NCBI GenBank assembly: GCA_940671915.1
Contig: CALNVZ010000649.1
Coordinates: 1,425,652-1,489,651 of the forward strand
Origin: Paracentrotus lividus
Taxonomy: Eukaryota; Echinodermata; Echinoidea; Camarodonta; Echinidae
Direction: 5' to 3'
DNA: 64,000 nt
This document shows positions 57,595-64,000 of this stretch, piece after piece. Below the pieces are notes generated by a model. That model had not been told where the DNA came from and made no database searches. It was given only the letters and a program-made list of their open reading frames with translations. A program made the translations under genes and the position numbers. Every line of letters starts with the position of its first letter. Positions within the stretch are counted from its first letter, which is position 1.

Positions 57595-57961
57595 GGGTTC
57601 AGTTTGAATTGGTTAATCGGTATTATAAAAAACACATACAAACATGTACTTATCAGGGCAGCTACCAAAATACTATCATTTCCCTCTTCACAATGTACAT
57701 CGTACTCAAGAAAACTTTGCACTGATTCAAACAATAACCCTTTATATTTCAAAATTTGGATAGAATATAGAAACTACATGTAAACAGCTGAAAAAAGTTT
57801 TTTGAAACGGGTATTTGTTTGACGATGACTTAATGCTGTATAGTATTATCAATGCATTATTATTACAGGAAATGTAGTTGCTCTATCACAAACCATTGAC
57901 ATGCTTCTGAGATGATTATTTGTATTTCAAAAAAGTTGTGCGTTTTTATTCTTTGTTGCAG

Positions 57962-58033
57962 ATTTATAAAACTAGGAGGTTAGGTAGACATCTAGCAGTG
58001 GATGGTCTATGTTTAGGAGTGCCAGAAGGAGAG
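57962..58033 (+). CDS. ABCA2: ABCA2-like exon 38, NBD2 start
   Basis: Reads IYKTRRLGRHLAVDGLCLGV PEGE, matching ABCA2 [20 protein letters not shown]. 24 codons, phase 0 to 0, donor GTAAGG. Confidence 0.97.
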
Positions 58034-58123
58034 GTAAGGACGTGTCAAGATAAAGGATCAATTTTTGAACAAAGAGTGAAAATGACAAGAAATATGAGAG
58101 AATGAGCAAAGAAAAGAGAATTC

Positions 58124-58370
58124 CATTGAGTTTCAAATCCAAGACCTCCTGATTAATAGAGAGGTGTTCTACCGACTGAGCTGTGGCAAACCCTTACATG
58201 AATGTTTATGTTTGTCAAAGAGAACCCCTTAGCTTTTCAATCACTAGAGCATTGAAAGCTCAGGAGTTCTTTGGGATGAGCATAAGGGCTTGCCATAGCT
58301 CTGTCGGTAGAGCACCTGTCTATTAATCAGGAGGTCATGGATTTGAATCCCAATGGAATCCCATTTCTTC
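58124..58370. repeat. Inverted pair of tRNA-like sequences (SINE or tRNA pseudogenes)
   Basis: Plus-strand copy (about 58286-58362): AGCTCTGTCGGTAGAGCACC resembles a tRNA A box and D arm; GGATTTGAATCCC resembles a B box; the loop CTATTAA would hold anticodon ATT. Minus-strand copy (58124-58195, read in reverse): AGCTCAGTCGGTAGAACACC and TTGGATTTGAAACTC. Stems have mismatches and acceptor arms pair poorly, so these are degenerate tRNA-derived elements rather than working genes. Confidence 0.55.
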
Positions 58371-58806
58371 GCTCATTTTTTCATATGATAAAGAATCAAC
58401 ATTACAATAGCTTACTTTAAAGGGGATATATGGCTATATGTCGTAAATTTTCATAAGATTTTGAGCATGCTTACTACAGGGTGTGCTTTGAATATATAAG
58501 GAATAACATGAGAATAAAGATCACATGATTTCATGCCAAAAATACTGGGCTCCCTCATATTTTTAGTACATGTAGATGACACCTGTGATAAGAATTGTGT
58601 ACAGTACACTTTGTTTAACCAAATATTATGATGGTATGATGTATCATTTTGTATTTTTATCCTTGGGTGACCAAGTTTTGGGTGCTAGTCGACCATGTTC
58701 CTCCAAATAAAAAGATATATTATATCCTGCAACCATATAGAACATTAAAGCGCTCTATAAATGTTATCATATCATTGTTCTAATCCCCTTTTTTTGCTTT
58801 TGTCAG

Positions 58807-58913
58807 TGTTTTGGTCTGTTAGGAGTAAATGGAGCCGGAAAGACCACCACATTCAAGATGCTATGTGGTGATCTAGGAATTACAGGAGGGGATGCATATA
58901 TTAATAGAGATAG
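58807..58913 (+). CDS. ABCA2: ABCA2-like exon 39, NBD2 Walker A
   Basis: Reads [44 protein letters not shown] is Walker A. Phase 0 in, two bases out (AG/GTAAGC). Confidence 0.98.
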
Positions 58914-59734
58914 GTAAGCTTCTTGTTATCTCCTGCAGTTCCATGATAATTGCTCGGGGCAACAATTTCTCCGCTGCAAATCACATACACTAATGGAATG
59001 ACCAATTTCAACACTGGACTTAACATTATACCCTAGCATAAACCTAACTCTGAACTTAACATAAAACCGTATCGCAACCCTAAACCTAAATTTTGAAATA
59101 AGGCATGGAGCAATTTTTGCAGGAGCAAATATTGTGTCACCTGCAGTGTGTACATCTTCAGGGTTCCCAGCCCATCAGGGAAATCAGGGACAATTATTTT
59201 TCTTTTTTCCAGTCAGGGAAAAGTCATGGAATTTGATAAAAATGCCTTAATGCCTTATTATCAGGGAAAAGTCGGAATTTTGATAGGCCCCAAAATCAAA
59301 AGTACGGTAGTTAGGGAGATTTATGTTTTATACTGTGAATCGTTCACTGCGAAATTGGAAACAGGTTTGAATAATTATCAGGGAATTTTGAGATTTCATC
59401 AGGGAAAAAATTCAGGGGAAAATCAGGGAATTTTGTTTTCGCAAAATGCTGGGAATCCTGATCTTGTTTATACTGTAAAACCCAAAAATTTTGCATACAC
59501 GATTATTCACGGTATCTGTGAGAAGGCAAGGAAAAAGTGAAATACCTGAACTCAATGCTGATGTGTGTTTATGTTTAAGATATTTGCAAATTTGTTTGCT
59601 ATTCACTAATAAATTGGGTGACTGATATTGAAAATGATGATGAATCAATATAATTTGAATAAAACAGGCTTTGTCATTTGTGTTTTATTGGGTCTGTTAC
59701 TCTGATGCTTCTAATTTTGTTTTTTCTGCCACAG

Positions 59735-59876
59735 TATATTCAAGAAGAAGATGAAGGCATATAAAAGTATAGGTTATTGTCCTCAGTTTGATGCTCTTTT
59801 TGATGAACTCACTGCCAGGGAGCATCTACTCTTCTATGCAAGGATCAAGGGGGTCCAACAAAAAGATGAAAAACAG
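59735..59876 (+). CDS. ABCA2: ABCA2-like exon 40, NBD2 Q-loop, GC donor
   Basis: Reads [44 protein letters not shown]2 has [21 protein letters not shown]. One base in, phase 0 out only if the donor is CAG/GCGAGT; using the nearby GT would break the frame of exon 41. Confidence 0.96.
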
Positions 59877-59939
59877 GCGAGTTTCATTATATTTATAATG
59901 ATTCATATTGATAAAGTACACTCTGACGACCTCACTTTG

Positions 59940-60205
59940 TGATATGGCCGGTTATGAGAGTAATGAATAGCTTACATGTATGTGTTAGGACACCACATGG
60001 CATTTCTATCAAAATTAATAGGGCAAGGATTTAATAGCCTTGATGGGAAAGATTTCAGGGGTGGATGATCTTAAACAATCCTAATGTTTTTCTGAGTGTA
60101 AGGAGATAAAAGGAATATGAAAAGCAGGAGAAAAGTGAGGCATTTATGTGTATTTAAGAAGGAATAAGAAAGGGAATCTGGCAAAAGTCCATGGCCAACT
60201 TGTAC
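59940..60205. repeat. Dispersed repeat copy lacking the MITE
   Basis: Relative of 28863-29195; at about 60152-60156 it carries a single TTAA where the other copy has the 93-bp insertion. Confidence 0.8.
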
Positions 60206-60477
60206 TATGTATAACAATAATTAAGTAATAATTTGAAGTACTGCATTGTATCTATCAGGCATCTACTCTTATAGGCAAGGATCAAATTAGTTGGACCCTG
60301 GTCCGATTCCCTTCAGTGTCTCTGCCAAAAGAAAACACCCTCCCACCACCTCCCTCATCATATTTTTGCCCAGATTTAATTTTTAAAAATATATATATTT
60401 AGTCATTCATATTTTGAGGAAGGAGCATTTCTCACTGCTTATGTTTTGTCTTCATTCAATGTTGAATGTACATATAG

Positions 60478-60612
60478 GTTGTTATCTGGGCATTACGTAA
60501 GATGGCTTTGATGCAATATGCCGATAGACCAGTTGGGACATACAGCGGAGGCAATAAGAGAAAGTTATCTACTGCCATTGCCCTCCTCGGCAACCCGCAG
60601 ATTATATTCATG
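60478..60612 (+). CDS. ABCA2: ABCA2-like exon 41, NBD2 signature
   Basis: Reads [40 protein letters not shown] and ends [13 protein letters not shown] is the ABC signature of NBD2. Phase 0 to 0, donor GTAAGA. Confidence 0.98.
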
Positions 60613-61168
60613 GTAAGATAATACACTTAATCTTTGCTTTAACAACGACTTGGAATGTGTTTTATATTGTCATTGGTTTCATAAACCACAATGTAGACCA
60701 CTAGTGTGCCTGATCTCAAAAATGGAATTAGAGATAATAAATGGTGTTTGTAAAATTGAACCATTCAAAAAAGTAATTTTTGCCCCACTGTAGGAATTTA
60801 CCTTATTAACTCATTGCATGCCATGTCCATTATCCCCCCTGCCACATTAAACTGACCTGACTACTTCTAAATAGACTTCCTGTTAATTGATCAATTAATT
60901 TCCCTTTCTGTATTGAATTTCGAATGTTAACTAAGCTGTGGAATGTTTGTGTGTGCAAACAGTGGATTAAAATGCGCTCCATCCCTATGGGGAATGGATT
61001 GTGAATTGAGTCAAACTTGGCAGTATGCTGCTAATTTTTTCCTGTTATGGGCATACAAAAATATTTTCCTTGGGGGTGGTCCTAATGATGTGGGAAGGTC
61101 TTCCCATATCTGCTTCAGTCTCGGCAACTTGAACAACTTGAACATTTTTATTTAAATCATTGTTGCAG
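60613..61168. other. Intron 41, nothing specific
   Basis: No repeat or exon recognised. Confidence 0.6.
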
Positions 61169-61474
61169 GATGAGCCTACCACGGGAATGGACCCTCATTC
61201 AAGGCGCTTCCTCTGGGATTGTCTTCTATCCATCGTCAGAGAAGGTCAAAGGTCAGTCATCCTAACCTCACACAGCATGGAGGAATGTGAGGTCCTGTGC
61301 GGCCGTCTAGCTATCATGGTCAACGGGAAGTTCAAGTGCCTTGGCTCTGCCCAGCATCTCAAGAATCGCTATGGTGACGGGTATAAGGTGACGCTGAAGG
61401 TGGATGGGGAGAGGCCGAATCTGAAGCCGGTGACACGCTGGTTCAGCCATACATTCCCACATTCAGAACTCAAG
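61169..61474 (+). CDS. ABCA2: ABCA2-like exon 42, NBD2 catalytic end
   Basis: Reads [40 protein letters not shown] and [22 protein letters not shown] completes Walker B with the catalytic Glu; TSHSMEE has the switch His. Phase 0 to 0, donor GTAAGG. Confidence 0.98.
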
Positions 61475-61544
61475 GTAAGGTTACACTCTCTCTGTTTCTG
61501 TCTCTTCTTTCTCCCTCTCTTTCAACCTTTATCTTTCTTTTTCT

Positions 61545-61898
61545 CTCTGTCATCATTATCATCATCATCATCATCATCATCAATATCATCATCATCATGA
61601 TCTCCATATCTCTCTTAATTCCTCTATCTCCTTCTGTTGCACCCTCTATCTGTCTCTATTACCATCATACCATCATCATCATCAGCAGCAGCAGCATCAC
61701 CACCACCAACACTACCACCATCAGCAGCAGCCTTAAAAACATCATTATCATCATCTTCTTCACCATCATCGTCATCACCACCACCACCACTATCATCATC
61801 ATCATTATCATCACCATCATCACCCCCACCACCGTCATCATCATCATCATCACTACCACTCACGACCACCACTACACACGCACACCATTACCCACCCA

Positions 61899-61948
<50 letters not shown>

Positions 61949-62255
61949 CATCATTCTTATTTCAACAGCACACCATCAACCATCCCCACTACCTGACACC
62001 ACCTACCATCATCATCATTCATCTCATCAATCATCATCACATTGGTCAAACAGCACCCACCTCCACCATCTCCAACCACCGACCATCTCATCATCATCAT
62101 CAACGGCATCATATTATCACCACCACCCACAACCACACTCACCACCGATCATCATCATCTCATCATCATCATCATCATCATGCATCATCATCATATCATT
62201 CCATCATCAACCATCTATCGCATCCTCATCCTCATCATCATGCATGGCCCCGTCC
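61545..62255. repeat. Degenerate (ATC/CAC)n microsatellite
   Basis: About 700 bp of ATC, CAC and related triplets in intron 42, producing His-, Ser- and Ile-rich open frames in several frames. Not coding. Confidence 0.95.
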
Positions 62256-62353
62256 CCCTCCCAAATAAATATGTACTAGGTAGCATTGTACTAATATTGC
62301 TGCATGCTACATGGGATTTATGATTTTGTAGTTTTTATTTGTTTTTTCTCAAG

Positions 62354-62493
62354 GAGGAGCATTTCAATATGGTGCAATACAGGTGTGAAGTTAGAAACAC
62401 CTAGATTTAGCTGCTATCTTCACCCAAATAGAAGACATGAGAACATTACTCAACATCAAGGATTACTCCGTCAGTCAAACAACGCTAGACGAT
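62354..62493 (+). CDS. ABCA2: ABCA2-like exon 43, end of NBD2, 1-nt frameshift
   Basis: Starts EEHFNMVQYRCEVR, as ABCA2 ERHHTKVQYQL, then hits a stop at 62402. A +1 frame resumes at HLDLAAIFTQIEDMRTLLN then IKDYSVSQTTLDD, matching ABCA2 GIEDYSVSQTTLDN. Length is 140 nt where 141 would keep phase with exons 42 and 44 (both phase 0), so one base is missing near 62386-62396 (AGAAACACC). Confidence 0.9.
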
Positions 62494-63104
62494 GTAAGTA
62501 TTTATGGTGCCATTAGCCTAATTATGGAACCCATAGGGTGTATGTGTTAAAATTTAAAAGGAAAAAAAAATCTTTAAAAAAAACTGTTTATAATGAGAAT
62601 ATTCAAACTTATTCTACAAGTAGGTAGTATAGTAATGTTATTTTTATCTCATCAAAATATGAAGTGACATTCTTCGGCTCATTTTTAATAAATTATCAGA
62701 CTGGAATGAGACTAAACCATCACAACTTCCGGTTTCTGGTTCTTACACCATGAAATAAGTTCTCCATAAAATTCAACTAGCACTCATTCCAGCTCTCAAA
62801 AAGGACTCATCTGCAGCAGTTATAAATGGTTCCTCTTTATAAAAGCATAAAAGAATTTTTTCCAATATCTATCATTGATTTTATATGAATTTTTTCCCCA
62901 AACCATTACATCATCTTGAATACGCGGTTGGGGTATTTTCTGAATTTGATTATGCTAATTAGTGTAATGCGCACTTCATAAGCCAAAACTTTTGTTTATT
63001 AGGAAGGTTTGATTCTCTTCCACATCAGGAAGTGAAAAATGCTTTGTTACTATAAGAAATAAAATGAGTTCTGAATTATGATAAAAAATCAACTCAGTTT
63101 TAAT

Positions 63105-63237
63105 GAGAGTCACATGCACTCCACACAGAAATATATGTATGGGACTATGAGAGTCACATGCGCTACACACAGAAATATATGTATGGGACTATGAGAGTCA
63201 CATGCACTCCACACAGAAATATATGTATGGGACTACA
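63105..63237. repeat. 44-bp minisatellite, three units
   Basis: GAGAGTCACATGCACTCCAC ACAGAAATATATGTATGGGA CTAT repeats at 63105, 63149 and 63193 with one or two changes. Confidence 0.93.
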
Positions 63238-63408
63238 CAAAATGTTTGGCCCAAACATTTCTGCTTTTTTTTCATGTAACGACTATGAGGGCATTTGAAG
63301 TGCAATACCTTTTACCATTATATTCTCCCCAAAACAAATTAAACTAATTTGAAAGCTCACAATTATTTTGTTCGTCTTTCCCACTACTGTTGGAGATTCC
63401 CTTTAAGA

Positions 63409-63672
63409 ATATGTGACTCATCATATCGAAATGAGACACAAATCGCGAGAAGAGTCAAAGGTATCAGCAAAATTATCCATTTTTAAATACTTTCCATTTA
63501 TCGTTTTTACTCGATATTTTTACAGAGCATACATGAAACATTGAAGATTTAAAAAATCAAAAAATATTTTTCCTGAATTTAGACATTTTAAAATTATTTT
63601 GCCGATTTCCTCAACCTTTTGATGAGTTTGCTTGGCGACTTGTGTCTCATTTTGATGTAATGCATCACATAT
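63409..63672. mobile_element. MITE with about 38-bp inverted ends, copy 2
   Basis: Same family and orientation as 33940-34210; left ATATGTGACTCATCATATCG, right CTCATTTTGATGTAATGCAT CACATAT. Ends 51 bp before exon 44. Confidence 0.85.
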
Positions 63673-63723
63673 TCCTAGTGTGTGAACCGCCTCTAATGCA
63701 GTTCTTATTCATGTGTTTTGCAG

Positions 63724-63903
63724 GTGTTTGTAACATTTGCGAAGCAGCAGGTCGGTCATGAAGATGACGATACCTCAGGGAGTAAGGAGAAGAAGAAATC
63801 GTCAAAAAGAACCAAACTAGAAATGAAATCCTTGCTACTTGATGAAAGTCACCTTGAATCGGACTCAGATGATGAGTTCTTACTCAAATTCAGCAAAAAT
63901 AAC
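63724..63903 (+). CDS. ABCA2: ABCA2-like exon 44, VFVTFAK motif and acidic tail
   Basis: Reads VFVTFAKQQVGHEDDDTSGS, a Lys-rich stretch, then LLLDESHLESDSDDEFLLKF SKNN. VFVNFAK is conserved at the C terminus of ABCA1, ABCA2 and ABCA4; the acidic segment suits ABCA2 EDLDTEDEGLISFEE. Phase 0 in; AAC/GTAAGA at 63904 is a good donor, so a short final exon probably lies beyond the window. If unspliced, the frame ends at a stop at 63943-63945. Confidence 0.93.
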
Positions 63904-64000
63904 GTAAGATTTCATTTTATTTCCTTCATAATGCCAATCATTTGAATCAACAATGTATGCATTTTTTGCTCTAAATCTTTATTATCAAGCTCCATTTAGG

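Larger units (their letters stand above)
5771..63903 (+). other. ABCA2: ABCA2-like full-size ABC transporter gene (44 visible exons, 5' end missing)
   Basis: Conceptual splicing of 44 exons gives about 2,450 codons; vertebrate ABCA2 is about 2,400 residues. Order seen: extracellular domain 1, membrane helices, NBD1 (Walker [10 protein letters not shown], signature LSGGMKRRL, Walker [13 protein letters not shown]), Ser/Gly linker, membrane domain 2 with large loop, NBD2 ([27 protein letters not shown]), VFVTFAK. Assignment to ABCA2 over ABCA1/4/7 rests on loop motifs such as [39 protein letters not shown] and DNAACAW that I recall from ABCA2. Family knowledge: ABCA2 acts in endolysosomal membranes in sterol and sphingolipid handling; function in this animal is inferred. 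Initiator and first helix are not seen. Exons 7, 8 and 43 carry frame problems, so the locus could be an intact gene with assembly errors or a damaged allele. Confidence 0.93.

Noticed and set aside
61597..62323. 223-codon His/Ile/Ser-rich frame and overlapping minus-strand Asp/Gly-rich frame
   Set aside because: Degenerate ATC/CAC microsatellite; compositional artefact inside intron 42.
5771..62493. Naming the gene ABCA1
   Set aside because: Walker and VFVNFAK motifs fit both, but the loop sequences ([39 protein letters not shown]) are ABCA2-type.

Overview
The window is eukaryotic genomic DNA, AT-rich and dominated by introns. Interspersed repeats rich in ACATGTA-type words, short inverted-repeat elements and LINE tails suggest a deuterostome invertebrate; a sea urchin or other echinoderm is my best inference, but nothing here proves the species. 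There are no bacterial operons, rRNA genes or CRISPR arrays.

One gene on the + strand explains nearly all the coding signal: a full-size ABC transporter of subfamily A, closest to vertebrate ABCA2. I place 44 exons between 5771 and 63903, about 7.4 kb of coding sequence (about 2,450 codons). The first roughly 100-150 residues (initiator, first membrane helix) lie left of the window or in sequence I could not decode. The last visible exon is at or near the C terminus. Splice phases agree at all but one junction (exon 7 to exon 8). Layout: first extracellular domain, exons 1-12 (5771-27739); first membrane domain, exons 13-17 (28411-32727); first nucleotide-binding domain (NBD1), exons 18-24 (33290-37714); Ser/Gly-rich linker, exons 25-26; second membrane domain with large loop, exons 27-36 (40422-55393); second nucleotide-binding domain (NBD2), exons 37-43 (56406-62493); C-terminal VFVTFAK motif and acidic tail, exon 44.

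Three coding blemishes stand out. Exon 7 is broken into several frames in a C-rich, low-complexity stretch. Exon 8 appears 2 nt out of phase because of a TG repeat at its 5' edge. Exon 43 lacks 1 nt inside NBD2. One intron (59877-60477) is GC-AG.

The most unusual structure is that at least nine exons (3, 8, 16, 23, 24, 32, 33, 35, 37) have serial, partly decayed tandem copies of one exon edge. Some copies carry the splice acceptor plus the 5' part and lie upstream; others carry the 3' part plus donor and lie downstream. At exon 16 two of three extra copies keep an open, in-phase frame into the functional exon, so upstream acceptors could add 52 + 54 residues.

The introns also hold many MITE-like elements: TTAA-flanked (piggyBac-like) families, one with a paralogous empty site inside the window; TA-flanked mariner-like elements; foldback elements; LINE fragments and tails; an inverted pair of tRNA-like sequences; and several microsatellite and minisatellite arrays. 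One 61-bp array (about 5840-8470) changes abruptly from indel-riddled to clean copies, which looks like uncorrected long-read gap fill.
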